Part shown: piece by piece, positions 52,837-61,798 of the stretch
Layout: the number at the start of each line of letters is the position of its first letter
How positions within the stretch are numbered: the first letter of the stretch is position 1
The notes under the pieces: generated by a model
The model's database searches: none
Seen by the model: only the letters and a program-made list of their open reading frames with translations
Told to the model about the DNA's origin: nothing
Made by a program: the position numbers and the translations under genes
Origin: Verrucomicrobiota bacterium
Lineage (GTDB): Bacteria > Verrucomicrobiota > Verrucomicrobiia > Limisphaerales > UBA1096
Assembly (NCBI GenBank): GCA_030749225.1
Contig: JASMKO010000028.1
Coordinates: 1 to 64,000 of the forward strand
DNA length: 64,000 nt
Direction of reading: 5' to 3'

Positions 52837-54912
52837 ATGAACAACTACACCCATTCCAACTTGAGGAACGTTGCCTTGGTGGGTCATGCCTCGTCCGGCA
52901 AGACCATGCTTGGCGAATGCATGCTAGCCTGCTCCGGTGCAATCAACCGGCTCGGCAGCGTGATTGATGGCACCACCGCCTCCGACTACCACAAGGCGGA
53001 GCAGGAGAGGCAGTTTTCCATCCACACGTCGTTGCTGCACGCCGAATGGCTCGAAACCCGGTTCAATATCATCGATACACCGGGTTACCTGGATTTCCTC
53101 GCCGAGAGTCGCGCGGCGCTGAAGGTGGCCGACCTGGCGCTCGTCGTCGTCCACGCCACACACGGCATTGAGATCGGTACATCGAAGGTATGGGAGTATG
53201 CCGAGGAGTTCGGCTTGGCCAAGGTGGTGGTTGTCAACGGCATCGACGCCGAGAATGCGCAATACGAACCGATCCTTGAGGAACTCGGGACGACGTTCGG
53301 CAAGCGGTTCTTCCCAGTCAACATTCCCACTAACCCCGGCCCGGGCTTCAACGAGACGCTGGACGTGATCCGCAAGTCGAAGCTCACCTACAAAACCGAC
53401 GGTAGCGGTAAATACGACGAGGCCAACGCCTCCGACGACGAGGCGGAACAGGTCGATCAACTGCACGCGCAGTTGATCGAACTGGTGGCCGAGTCGGACG
53501 ACACGCTGCTGGAAAAATTTTTCGATGCAGGCATCACCGAGGAGGAGCTTCGGGGCGGACTGCACCAGGCGTTTCAATCCCAGATTTTTGTCCCAGTGTT
53601 CTTCACCTCCAGCGAGACCAACACCGGCGTGTCGCGGCTGATGGATTTCATCTCCAAGTACGCCTCCTCGCCGGACGACCACAAGGATACTGCCGCCAAA
53701 AACGCCGACGAAGAAGAGGTGACCATCAGCCTCGATGACAACGAGGCCGCCGCGTTCGTCTTCAAGACCATCAACGAGCCGCACATTGGCGAGTTGTCCT
53801 TTGTCAAGGTGATGGCCGGCACGCTCAAGGCTGGCGAAGACATTGTCAACGCCAACACCGACGAGGCCCAGCGGCTGGGCCAGATGTTCATCCTCAACGG
53901 CAAAAACCGAGACAAGGTCGAGCATCTCAACGCCGGCGAAATCGGCGCACTGGTCAAGCTGAAGAACACCCACACCGGCAACACCCTCACCTCTTCCAAG
54001 CGGAAGGTCACCGTACCGTCCATTGACTATCCCAACCCCAACATCCACGAGGCGCTCAAGCCCAAGAACAAGGGCGACGAGGACAAGATTGCCGTCGGTC
54101 TCTCCGCGCTGCACGAGGAGGACCCCTCCTTCCAATACCATGTCGACTCCGAACTGCACCAGACCGTCATCTCCGGCCAGGGCGAACTACATCTGCAGGT
54201 CGCCATGGAGCGCATCAAGGAACGGTTCAACATCGAGATGGAACTGTCCGCCCCGAAGATTCCGTTCCGCGAAACCATCCGCAGCAACGGTGAGGCCAAG
54301 TACCGCCACAAGAAACAGAGCGGCGGCGCTGGCCAGTTCGCCGAGGTATGGATGCGCATCGAGCCCGCGCCACGCGACCACGGCGTCGAGTTCACCCAGT
54401 CCCTTGTCGGCCAGAATGTCGACCGCGTATTCGTGCCCTCCGTGGAAAAGGGCGTCAACAGCGCCTGCACAGACGGCATCCTCGCCGGCTACCGCGTGGT
54501 GGACGTAAAGATCGACTTTTACGACGGCAAAATGCACCCGGTCGATTCCAAGGATGTCGCCTTCCAGATTGCCGGCAAACAGGCCTTCCGCGAAGCCTTC
54601 CAGTCGGCCAAGCCGTGCCTACTCGAGCCGATCACCAAGATCGAGGTCAGCGTGCCGGAGGAATTCATGGGGGCCGTCATGGGTGACCTCTCCAGCCGCC
54701 GAGGCAAAATCCTGGGCATGGACGCCGAGGGCACGTTCCAGGTCGTACGGGCCGAGGTGCCGCAGATGGAGCTGTACCACTACTCCACCAACCTGCGCTC
54801 CCTGACCGGCGGCCGAGGCCTGCACACCGAGGAATTCAGCCACTACGAGTTCATGCCCCACGAACTCGAGAAAAAAGTCATCGCCCAAAGCCAAGCCAAG
54901 GAGGAGGAATAA
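52837..54912 (+). CDS. EF-G-like translational GTPase (EF-G paralogue)
   Basis: From the ATG at 52837 (MNNYTHSNLRNVALVGHASSGKT) this is 691 aa, the normal EF-G length; the track start is a GTG 23 codons upstream. G1 is GHASSGKT (residues 16-23), G3 is DTPGY (80-84), and domains II-V follow (SGQGELHLQVAMERIKERF, YRHKKQSGGAGQFAEV, the C-terminal PEEFMGAVMGDLSSRRGKILGMD). At G4, the guanine-specificity NKxD, the sequence is NGID (134-137), lacking the lysine. The swapped G1 and altered G4 suggest the EF-G-like class that co-exists with a canonical FusA, so it may not be the main translocase. Confidence 0.85.
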   Translation: MNNYTHSNLRNVALVGHASSGKTMLGECMLACSGAINRLGSVIDGTTASDYHKAEQERQFSIHTSLLHAEWLETRFNIIDTPGYLDFLAESRAALKVADLALVVVHATHGIEIGTSKVWEYAEEFGLAKVVVVNGIDAENAQYEPILEELGTTFGKRFFPVNIPTNPGPGFNETLDVIRKSKLTYKTDGSGKYDEANASDDEAEQVDQLHAQLIELVAESDDTLLEKFFDAGITEEELRGGLHQAFQSQIFVPVFFTSSETNTGVSRLMDFISKYASSPDDHKDTAAKNADEEEVTISLDDNEAAAFVFKTINEPHIGELSFVKVMAGTLKAGEDIVNANTDEAQRLGQMFILNGKNRDKVEHLNAGEIGALVKLKNTHTGNTLTSSKRKVTVPSIDYPNPNIHEALKPKNKGDEDKIAVGLSALHEEDPSFQYHVDSELHQTVISGQGELHLQVAMERIKERFNIEMELSAPKIPFRETIRSNGEAKYRHKKQSGGAGQFAEVWMRIEPAPRDHGVEFTQSLVGQNVDRVFVPSVEKGVNSACTDGILAGYRVVDVKIDFYDGKMHPVDSKDVAFQIAGKQAFREAFQSAKPCLLEPITKIEVSVPEEFMGAVMGDLSSRRGKILGMDAEGTFQVVRAEVPQMELYHYSTNLRSLTGGRGLHTEEFSHYEFMPHELEKKVIAQSQAKEEE

Positions 54913-54915
54913 TCC

Positions 54916-54928
54916 CTTGGCCAAGCGC
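54916..54928. repeat. Dispersed palindrome, intergenic copy
   Basis: CTTGGCCAAGCGC fills the 21-bp gap between the convergent EF-G-like and permease stops. Confidence 0.85.
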
Positions 54929-54933
54929 CTAGC

Positions 54934-55770
54934 CTAATGCACAAGCATGTCCGAAAGGGAGGATTTAAATTTGCGGTGGCAGAGGGCGAAGAGGACGGCA
55001 GTCGGGATCACCGCAAAGGTTGAGGCCGCCATCTGAACACCCTGCGGCGTGCGCTGGCTGATATCGTAGAGCTTGGCCAAGGCCAGCGGCAGGGTCTGCT
55101 TGGTTTCGCTCGTGAGCACCAGCATCGGGATGAGGTGCTCGTGCCAAGCGAGGATGAAATGGATCATCCCGTAGCTGAGCAGCGCTGGCCAGACAAGCGG
55201 CAGCACGGTCAAGAACACCCGCAACTCCGCTGCGCCGCAAACGCGCGCCACCTGAAAATATTCCCTCGGAACCTGGCGGAACACCTGCGTGAAATAGACC
55301 ACGCCCAAGCCGGTCACCACGCCCGGCAGCATCACGCCCAGCAATGAGTCGCTCAGGCCAAGCTCATTCACCCATGAGAATAGCGGCACGGCGAAAAGCT
55401 GACGCGGCACGAGAATCAATGCCACCGTCAGGACGAACAATAGCCGCTTGCCATAAAAAGCAAACCGCGCGAAGGCGTACCCCGCCGCCGCCGACAAGGC
55501 CACCGCGCCGAGCGCCTGGCCAAGCGAGACGAACAACGAGTTGGCGAAAACGGCCCAAAACGGAACCCACCTTCCGTCGAGCAACTCAACGACGTTTTGC
55601 CAGTCGTAGTTTGCCGGGAAAAACGCCTTGGCCATCGGCTGGAAAAACTCGGTGTTTGTCTTGAACATCCCCAACACCATCCACAAAAACGGCACCAGCA
55701 CAGCCAGCAAAAAAGGGCCAAGCAGCAACAGCGACAAGACACCGCGCCAATTTTTTCCGCAGTTGCTCAT
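54934..55770 (-). CDS. Carbohydrate ABC transporter permease (MalG type)
   Basis: From the ATG at 55770, which overlaps the upstream permease TGA, this 278-aa protein has six helices. The EAA-type loop is REYFQVARVCGAAELRVFLTVLPLVWPALLSYG, preceded by the typical second-permease region RQLFAVPLFSWVNELGLSDSLLGVMLPGV. It pairs with the MalF-type partner to move a sugar or oligosaccharide. The last gene of the binding-protein/permease operon; the ATPase gene is separate. Confidence 0.9.
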   Translation of the reverse strand: MSNCGKNWRGVLSLLLLGPFLLAVLVPFLWMVLGMFKTNTEFFQPMAKAFFPANYDWQNVVELLDGRWVPFWAVFANSLFVSLGQALGAVALSAAAGYAFARFAFYGKRLLFVLTVALILVPRQLFAVPLFSWVNELGLSDSLLGVMLPGVVTGLGVVYFTQVFRQVPREYFQVARVCGAAELRVFLTVLPLVWPALLSYGMIHFILAWHEHLIPMLVLTSETKQTLPLALAKLYDISQRTPQGVQMAASTFAVIPTAVLFALCHRKFKSSLSDMLVH

Positions 55771-56651
55771 GCCGTTCGCCTCCTTAAAAACAGGCAACCC
55801 CAGACCAACAGCAGCATCAACGGCAACAGGCTGACGCTGATCGCCGATGCAGTGCCGTACTCAAAGAACCGCGATTTCTGGAACACGTACGTGATCGTCA
55901 GCAATCCCGCGTCAGCCGTGCCACCGGAGCCCCCGAGCAGCATGAACGCGCCGGAGAAAAGCGAGAAGCCGTCGACCACCAGATACACCGCCACGAATAA
56001 CAGCACCGGCCGGAGCTGCGGCACAGTCACGTGCCAGAATTGCCGCCATCGGCTGGCGGTGGCCAGACGCGCCGCCTCGTAAAAGACGCGCGGGATGCCC
56101 TCCATCCCAGCGAGGATGAAAAACGTCATGAAGCCGGTCCAGCGCCATGCGGTTTGCAGGACAAGCCCGATGAGGATGAAGTCCGGATCCTTCAGCCAAT
56201 CGATCCGCTCGAGGCCAAGCGGCATCACGAACAGCTGGTTAAGCAGGCCGTTTTTGCCATGAAACACCATCAGGAACAGCACCGCCAGCACGGACGGCGG
56301 CGTGAGCGCCGGCAGCAGCAGCGCGAAAGTCAGCATCGGGCGGAGCCGCCGGAAGGTCGCGCGCAGCAGATGCGCCAGCCAGAGTGCGAGCGGCACGATC
56401 ACGACGATGGAAGCGAGCGTGTAAGTGAAGCTGTTGCGAAGCGCGGTGATGTAACGCTCGTCATTGGCCAAGGCCATATAATGCGACAGGCCAACGTACT
56501 CCGCTTGGCCAAGACCGTTGGCCTGAAGGCTCATTTTCACCCCGCCAACCAACGGGATGAGCCAGAAGAGCATCAGGAACAGAATGAACGGTAGCAGGAG
56601 CAGAAACGGCGTCCAGCGCGCCCGCGAAGTTCGCTGGTTGGCTGCGGGCAT
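55767..56651 (-). CDS. Carbohydrate ABC transporter permease (MalF type)
   Basis: This 294-aa six-helix protein begins with a typical first helix (FLLLLPFILFLMLFWLIPLVGGVKMSLQ) and carries FYEAARLATASRWRQFWHVTVPQLRPVLLFVAVYLVV as the EAA loop. It follows the binding protein by 14 bp and overlaps the MalG-type gene. Two palindrome-like sites are read as GLGQAEYVG and ALAND. The substrate is not known. Confidence 0.9.
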   Translation of the reverse strand: MPAANQRTSRARWTPFLLLLPFILFLMLFWLIPLVGGVKMSLQANGLGQAEYVGLSHYMALANDERYITALRNSFTYTLASIVVIVPLALWLAHLLRATFRRLRPMLTFALLLPALTPPSVLAVLFLMVFHGKNGLLNQLFVMPLGLERIDWLKDPDFILIGLVLQTAWRWTGFMTFFILAGMEGIPRVFYEAARLATASRWRQFWHVTVPQLRPVLLFVAVYLVVDGFSLFSGAFMLLGGSGGTADAGLLTITYVFQKSRFFEYGTASAISVSLLPLMLLLVWGCLFLRRRTA

Positions 56652-56665
56652 GGGTGTGCTTGGCC

Positions 56666-57943
56666 CTACTGGCCCTTGCCGGCCGCCTCAAGCATGGTCT
56701 TCATTTTGTCGAGCACCTCGGCCGGCTTGAGTTCGCCATAGATGAGAGACGTAAAGAACGTTTCCTGAAACAGAAACACCGCCTTGGCTCGATTCGGGTG
56801 GCTGACGACTTCCGGCACCTCTGGCGCGAGACGCACCAACAGCTCGCCGAATTTCTGGTTGCTAAAGAACTCATTGGGCTGCAGCAGCCGCTCGTCCTTC
56901 CATGCCGGCCGGTACGCCGGGAAGCTGTTGCCGTCGAGGAACCGGCGGGCGTTCGACTCCTTGTTGGTGATCACGAACTCGATGAACTTCCACGCTGCAT
57001 CCTGCTGCTTGCTGGCCTTATTGATCAGCAGGCCCTGCCCGGCGAAGGTCGAGGTGCGGCGGCTCAACCGCCCATCCGGCATTTTCCATGCCGGCAACGG
57101 CATCGCACCCCACTTGCCCTTCAGGTCAGGGGTGAACTGCTGCAGCATGTCGAGCCCATACCAGTCGGCACCGACCACAGTCAGCACCTCGCCATACTGG
57201 ACGGCGCTGTTGAAAAACAGCGGGTCAAAGATGGACGCGCGCTCCGGCACCATGCCGACGCGGGTTTCCATCTGTTTCTGCATCCAGCCAAGCACCTCGA
57301 TCGCCGCCTCGCGGTCGGGATACACCGAGCCGTCCCGGCCAAACAAGTCACTATCACGCTGCCGCAGCAGGATGCCGAAGTACGTTGGGTCGAGCGCGAT
57401 CATCGCCTTGCCATGGTCGTTCACCACTTGCTTGCCAGTATCGACCAGCTTCTCCCAGGTCGTCAGCGTCGCCGGGTCAATGCTCATTGCCTTGAACAAA
57501 TCGGTGCGGTAGTAGAGCACCATCGCGCTGAGCGACTGTGGGATGCCGTACGTCTTGCCCTTGTAGGCAAACAGGCTTTGGCGACTCTTTGCTATATCCT
57601 TGTCGAGCTTGGCCTTTTTGATGCGCTCGCCCAGGTCAACAAACGGCACGTCACCGCCGAGGAACGCGCCGAATAGCACTTCGTCTAGCTGCACCACATC
57701 CGGCGGGTTGATGCCGGTCTTGATCGACACAGCCAGTTTCTCCGGCATCTCGCGGAACCCGAATGACTGCACCTTGGCCTCGAACTCATTGTCCACCTCC
57801 GCCTTGTACAGCTTGACCATGCCCTCATAGTAGAGCTGGTCCTGAAAGGAACTGATCCAGATGTCCAGCGGCTTGACCTCCGCCGCAGTCGTCATCGCTT
57901 GGCCAAGCACCACCAAACCCACCAAAATGTGTCGATATTTCAT
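56666..57943 (-). CDS. Extracellular solute-binding protein of carbohydrate ABC importer
   Basis: From the ATG at 57943 (MKYRHILVGLVVLGQAMTTAAEV) this 425-aa protein has a signal peptide without a lipobox cysteine. The body is a class I sugar-binding fold: EVDNEFEAKVQSF, GINPPDVVQLDEVLFGAFLGGDVPFVDLGERI, YGIPQSLSAMVLYYRTDLFK, and AWKFIEFVITNKESNARRFLDGNSFPAY near the end. It delivers a sugar or glycoside to the two permeases downstream. The signal peptide contains a palindrome copy (LGQAM). CotH is divergent to its right. Confidence 0.9.
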   Translation of the reverse strand: MKYRHILVGLVVLGQAMTTAAEVKPLDIWISSFQDQLYYEGMVKLYKAEVDNEFEAKVQSFGFREMPEKLAVSIKTGINPPDVVQLDEVLFGAFLGGDVPFVDLGERIKKAKLDKDIAKSRQSLFAYKGKTYGIPQSLSAMVLYYRTDLFKAMSIDPATLTTWEKLVDTGKQVVNDHGKAMIALDPTYFGILLRQRDSDLFGRDGSVYPDREAAIEVLGWMQKQMETRVGMVPERASIFDPLFFNSAVQYGEVLTVVGADWYGLDMLQQFTPDLKGKWGAMPLPAWKMPDGRLSRRTSTFAGQGLLINKASKQQDAAWKFIEFVITNKESNARRFLDGNSFPAYRPAWKDERLLQPNEFFSNQKFGELLVRLAPEVPEVVSHPNRAKAVFLFQETFFTSLIYGELKPAEVLDKMKTMLEAAGKGQ

Positions 57944-58160
57944 CTTTAAAATCGCGGCGCAAAAAATCCACCGTACCCCCGCCGGAGTCAATGCCGTAGA
58001 CGCCCTGAACGCGACGGCATTCAAACCAAGCGCCTGGCCAAGCCCGCATCAGCCGATTTTTTACTGTGCTTTTTGGCTCATACGCGCAACATTCCCCCGC
58101 CTTTCCGGTGAAATCGCATGTGCCCCGGCGCATCGATGGCCGCTCAATTGTGTCCGAATC

Positions 58161-59921
58161 ATGGTGAACCCATTCCGATTCATCCCTGTTTGCCTTGGCT
58201 GCGCCACCGCTGTATGCGGCACAGCCGCGAAGGAACTGAAGCTCGATGAACTGTTCCCGCACGACCGCCTGCTCGAGGTCAACATCACCGTCGCTGAAGC
58301 GGACTGGGATAAGATCCGCTACCAGCGCCGCACGCGGGAGAATGCCCTGCCACCGAGCCGCAAGTTCGAGCCACCGCCCCCGCCCTACTCGTACGTCGAG
58401 GCCAGCGTAGCGATCGATGGCGTAACCTTTCCCAAGATTGGCCTGCGGAAAAAAGGATTTCTCGGCTCGCAGGACACTGTCCGCCCGTCGCTCAAGGTGA
58501 AGCTCGATTACACCGACAAAGAGGGAAACATCGACGGCCTGCGGAATTTGACATTCAACAACAACCGGCAAGATGCCAGCCTGATGAGCCAATTCATGGG
58601 GTACGCGATCTGGGATGCCGCCGGGGCACCCGGCTCGCGCTGCGCCTTTGCCAAGATCACCGTCAACGGCCGCGACCTCGGCGTGTATTGCCACGTCGAG
58701 ACCGTTCGCGAACCGCTGCTCCGACGCGAGTTCGGTAGTGACAAGGGCACGCTATTCGAGGGCACAGTGGTGGATTTTTACCCGGAATGGGAGGGCAGCT
58801 TCGAACGAAAAACCGGTGATGACAAAAAAGGCCGGACGCACATTGTCAAGGTCATCAACGCGATGCAGGGTGGAGTCGGTGAACCGTTTTTTGGTAGCGA
58901 CGCGCCGGGACGCGCCTGGGTGCCGGACAACGGCACGCACGATGACGACTGGTTCAAGCCGGGCTTCGACGACTCAAACTGGGTCGCCGGCACAAACGGC
59001 GCAGGTTATGAGGCGGGGCAGGGATTCGAAAAACTGATCACGCCAAATTTCAACTTCATCAGGCAGATGCAGTACAAGACCGCGTCGCTTTATCTACGTT
59101 TCCCGTTCGAGATCGACAACCTCGACGCTATCAATGCTTCCAAAAATGTGCTGCTCCGAATGAAGTGCGACGACGGCTTTGTCGCCTACCTTAACGGCCA
59201 TGAGGTCGCCCGCATGAATGCGCCGGAAAACGCCAGATGGGATGCACGCGCCACGAGCAGCGGAGACGACGGCGCCAACTCGACGTTTGCGGCGTTCAAC
59301 CTCAACAAGCACCGGGACAGGCTGCGCCAGGGCCGCAACCTTCTCGCGATCCACGGCCTAAATATAAGCCCGGAAAGCACCGACTTCCTCATGGTCGCCG
59401 AGTTGCAGACCAACGCACACGACTACGAAGACGCGATTTGGGAGGTGATCGACGAGGATGCGTTCTACAAATTCTGGGCGCTCGAGGGCCTGCTCAGCTT
59501 TTGGGATGGTTACTCAGGAAACCGCAACAACTACTTCATCTACCTCAACCCCGGCACCGGTAAGCTGCACTTCATGCCGTGGGGCGCGGACTGTCTGTTC
59601 GAGAAATACAGCCGCCTGCGCGTCGACCGCCGCTCCCCGCGATCCGTTCGCCTCAAGGGTCTCGTCGCCCAAAAGCTATACCAGATTCCGTCCGTCCGAA
59701 AAAAATACGCCGCAACGATGAAGAAATTGATGGCTGAGCATTGGCACGAGGACAAGCTGCTCGCCGAAACCAAACGCATCGAGGCAATGGTCCGGCCACA
59801 CATCAGTGACTACCAGTGGCGTGGCGTCCGCTTCGAGGCCGTCCGCGATTTCATCCGCAACCGCCGCCCGGACATCGAGCGAGAGATCAACGGCAACGAC
59901 ATGCCCCTCTGGCCAAGGTAA
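58161..59921 (+). CDS. Secreted CotH-family protein with inserted domain
   Basis: From the ATG at 58161 (MVNPFRFIPVCLGCATAVCGTAAKEL) this is 586 aa with a signal peptide. The CotH kinase-like fold is split: the N-terminal half has KIGLRKKGFLGSQDTVRPSLKVKLDYTD, LTFNNNRQDASLMSQFMGYAIWDAAGAPGSRCAFAKITVNGRDLGVYCHVETV. After residue about 235 an insert of some 180 residues (WFKPGFDDSNWVAGTNGAGYEAG... LYLRFPFEIDNLDAINASKNVLLRMKCDDGFVAYLNGHEVARMNAPE) interrupts it. The fold resumes at EVIDEDAFYKFWALEGLLSFWDGYSGNRNNYFIYLNPGTGKLHFMPWGADCLF. The insert looks like the sugar-binding-type jelly roll common in Planctomycetes secreted proteins. The track's 57861 start runs through a gap with palindromic DNA and is rejected. 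Confidence 0.82.
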   Translation: MVNPFRFIPVCLGCATAVCGTAAKELKLDELFPHDRLLEVNITVAEADWDKIRYQRRTRENALPPSRKFEPPPPPYSYVEASVAIDGVTFPKIGLRKKGFLGSQDTVRPSLKVKLDYTDKEGNIDGLRNLTFNNNRQDASLMSQFMGYAIWDAAGAPGSRCAFAKITVNGRDLGVYCHVETVREPLLRREFGSDKGTLFEGTVVDFYPEWEGSFERKTGDDKKGRTHIVKVINAMQGGVGEPFFGSDAPGRAWVPDNGTHDDDWFKPGFDDSNWVAGTNGAGYEAGQGFEKLITPNFNFIRQMQYKTASLYLRFPFEIDNLDAINASKNVLLRMKCDDGFVAYLNGHEVARMNAPENARWDARATSSGDDGANSTFAAFNLNKHRDRLRQGRNLLAIHGLNISPESTDFLMVAELQTNAHDYEDAIWEVIDEDAFYKFWALEGLLSFWDGYSGNRNNYFIYLNPGTGKLHFMPWGADCLFEKYSRLRVDRRSPRSVRLKGLVAQKLYQIPSVRKKYAATMKKLMAEHWHEDKLLAETKRIEAMVRPHISDYQWRGVRFEAVRDFIRNRRPDIEREINGNDMPLWPR

Positions 59922-59939
59922 TACACGGGCGAACGGCCT

Positions 59940-61013
59940 CTAATCCAGCGCTTGGCCGTTTGCGGCGTCAAACCAGGTGGCGGCGGTGAGATCGAAACAC
60001 AACCCAACCTTAGCCAAGCCGGCCGCGTTCGCGCCGGGCATCCGCACCACCAGTTCCTGACCACCACAAATCACGCGCAGCAGCGACTCATGGCCGAGCG
60101 TCTCACAGCCCTGCACCGTTCCCGTCGCGTCTCCCGCGCCGTCGGCGAGTGAAATATTTTCCGGGCGAATGCCCAGTTCCACCTCGCGCCCGGCATGCTT
60201 GGCCAAGCCGTTAGCCAAGCGCAGCGAAAAGCCTTCGCCATCCGCCGTGAATGCCAGGCTGGTGCCACTCTCGACGAGCCGGCCGCGGACAAAGTTCATC
60301 CCCGGCGTGCCAATGAAGTCGCCGACGAATCGGTGCGCCGGCCGGCGGTACAGGTCCATCGGCAAGCCGGTCTGCATCACTTGGCCAAGGTCGAGCACGC
60401 AGAGCCGTTGGCCAAGCGTCATCGCCTCAGTCTGGTCGTGTGTAACAAAAATCATCGTCGTACCCAGCCGCAGGTGCAGCTGCGCGATCTCGGCGCGCAT
60501 CTCGGCACGCATCCGCGCGTCGAGGTTCGAGAGCGGCTCGTCGAGCAGGAACACCTTCGGTTGGCAGACCATCGCCCGGCCCAGCGCCACGCGCTGCCGC
60601 TGCCCGCCGGACAGCTCCGCCGGCTTGCGGCGCAACAGGTTGCCAAGCCCAAGTACCTCCGCCGCCTCGGCAACACGCGAGCGGATCTCAGGCTTGGACA
60701 CTTTGCGAAACTTCAGGCTGAACGCCATGTTTTGCTCAACGTTGAGGTGCGGGAACAGGGCATAATTCTGGAACACCATCGCCACATCGCGATCCTGCGG
60801 CTTCACGCGACTGACGTCGCGCTCGTCGAGAAAAATGCCGCCACTCGTGGCCTCCTCCAACCCGGCAACGAGCCGGAGCAGCGTCGACTTGCCGCAGCCG
60901 GATGGCCCGACGAGCACCATCAGTTCGCCGTCGGAAATCTTAAGGCTTACCCCATCCACCGCGCGCACGGAGCCGAACGATTTGCAGAGGTTGTCGAGTC
61001 GAACACTGGCCAT
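59940..61013 (-). CDS. Sugar ABC transporter ATP-binding protein (UgpC/MsmK type)
   Basis: This 357-aa ATPase has Walker A GPSGCGKST, Q-loop VFQNYALFPH, signature LSGGQRQRVALGRAM, Walker B VFLLDEPLSNLD, H-loop FVTHDQTEAM, and a C-terminal TOBE/OB part (GIRPENISLADG). This subclass commonly serves several sugar importers, so it probably energises the permeases at 54.9-56.7 kb, from which it is separated by the opposite-strand CotH gene. It lies 5 bp after the cytochrome c gene and is likely co-transcribed with it. Three palindrome or near-palindrome sites occur in it. Confidence 0.92.
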   Translation of the reverse strand: MASVRLDNLCKSFGSVRAVDGVSLKISDGELMVLVGPSGCGKSTLLRLVAGLEEATSGGIFLDERDVSRVKPQDRDVAMVFQNYALFPHLNVEQNMAFSLKFRKVSKPEIRSRVAEAAEVLGLGNLLRRKPAELSGGQRQRVALGRAMVCQPKVFLLDEPLSNLDARMRAEMRAEIAQLHLRLGTTMIFVTHDQTEAMTLGQRLCVLDLGQVMQTGLPMDLYRRPAHRFVGDFIGTPGMNFVRGRLVESGTSLAFTADGEGFSLRLANGLAKHAGREVELGIRPENISLADGAGDATGTVQGCETLGHESLLRVICGGQELVVRMPGANAAGLAKVGLCFDLTAATWFDAANGQALD

Positions 61014-61017
61014 TGGT

Positions 61018-61719
61018 TTACTGTTTCGGCGGGGCGACCTTTTGCAACGGCGGCGTCACCGTCAAGTCCTTCGCGATGTAGGCGACCACGTGGCGCAGGT
61101 CGTCCTGCGACAGGGCTGCGGCGGCTGCCTTCATCATCAACCCGCCCGCGTCGCTTGGGTGGACACCACGTTGGTCATTGGCGTACTTGCGGAGTTGGTC
61201 GAGCAAAAACCAATCCTCCTGCACATTCACCGGCGGCGACTCGATCTCCGGCTTGCCCTCGCCACTTGCACCGTGACACGACGCGCAGCGGGTCGCGTAA
61301 TGCGCCCGGCCGATGGCGATGTCGCCCCGGATCACCCGGATGAACGGCTTCGGCTTGAGCGAGGCAAAATACCGCGCCAAAGCGGCGAGCTGTGCCTCCG
61401 TTTCCACCTTCGCCATCGCCGCGCCCATCAATGTCCCGGCTCTGTTGGCCAGGTTTTTGCCTCGACGGCCTGACTTGAAATTTCGCAACTGCTCCGCCAG
61501 ATACCACTCAGGCTGCCCGTCCAGTACCGGCCCGCGCTGCATCTCGCGCGTACTGTGGCAAACCATGCAGGCGTCGAGGGTCGACTGGCCCACTTGGCCA
61601 AGCGCGGTGACGGCCGGTGTCGACACTACTTGGCTCGGCCCCAGGGCACACCCCACCCCAAGCCAAAGCCCCAGGGCCAAGCCGGCGCATTGCCGCAAAA
61701 AAAATCGACGAAGACGCAT
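61018..61719 (-). CDS. Periplasmic dihaem cytochrome c
   Basis: From the ATG at 61719 (MRLRRFFLRQCAGLALGLWLGVGCALG) this is a 233-aa protein with a signal peptide; the VGCA segment could be a lipobox. Two CxxCH haem-binding motifs, CMVCH and CASCH, occur about 100 residues apart with one c-type fold each, which resembles cytochrome c4-type or c-class tandem proteins. The downstream methionines (GAAMAKVET and GGLMMKAAA) are candidate axial ligands. It likely shuttles electrons in a respiratory chain. The first half contains a palindrome copy (ALGQVG). Confidence 0.88.
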   Translation of the reverse strand: MRLRRFFLRQCAGLALGLWLGVGCALGPSQVVSTPAVTALGQVGQSTLDACMVCHSTREMQRGPVLDGQPEWYLAEQLRNFKSGRRGKNLANRAGTLMGAAMAKVETEAQLAALARYFASLKPKPFIRVIRGDIAIGRAHYATRCASCHGASGEGKPEIESPPVNVQEDWFLLDQLRKYANDQRGVHPSDAGGLMMKAAAAALSQDDLRHVVAYIAKDLTVTPPLQKVAPPKQ

Positions 61720-61742
61720 CACGCTCGCACAAAGCTAACCTG

Positions 61743-61754
61743 CTTGGCCAAGCG
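61743..61754. repeat. Dispersed palindrome, intergenic copy
   Basis: CTTGGCCAAGCG lies between the divergent cytochrome c and DMT permease genes, where it could affect either transcript. Confidence 0.85.
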
Positions 61755-61798
61755 TCGCGAGTCGGCAAATCTCGCGTGACGCCCCACGGTTCCCTACG

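Noticed and set aside
52924-54159. A 411-aa minus-strand ORF opposite the EF-G-like gene
   Set aside because: Valine/glycine-rich shadow of a well-supported coding sequence.
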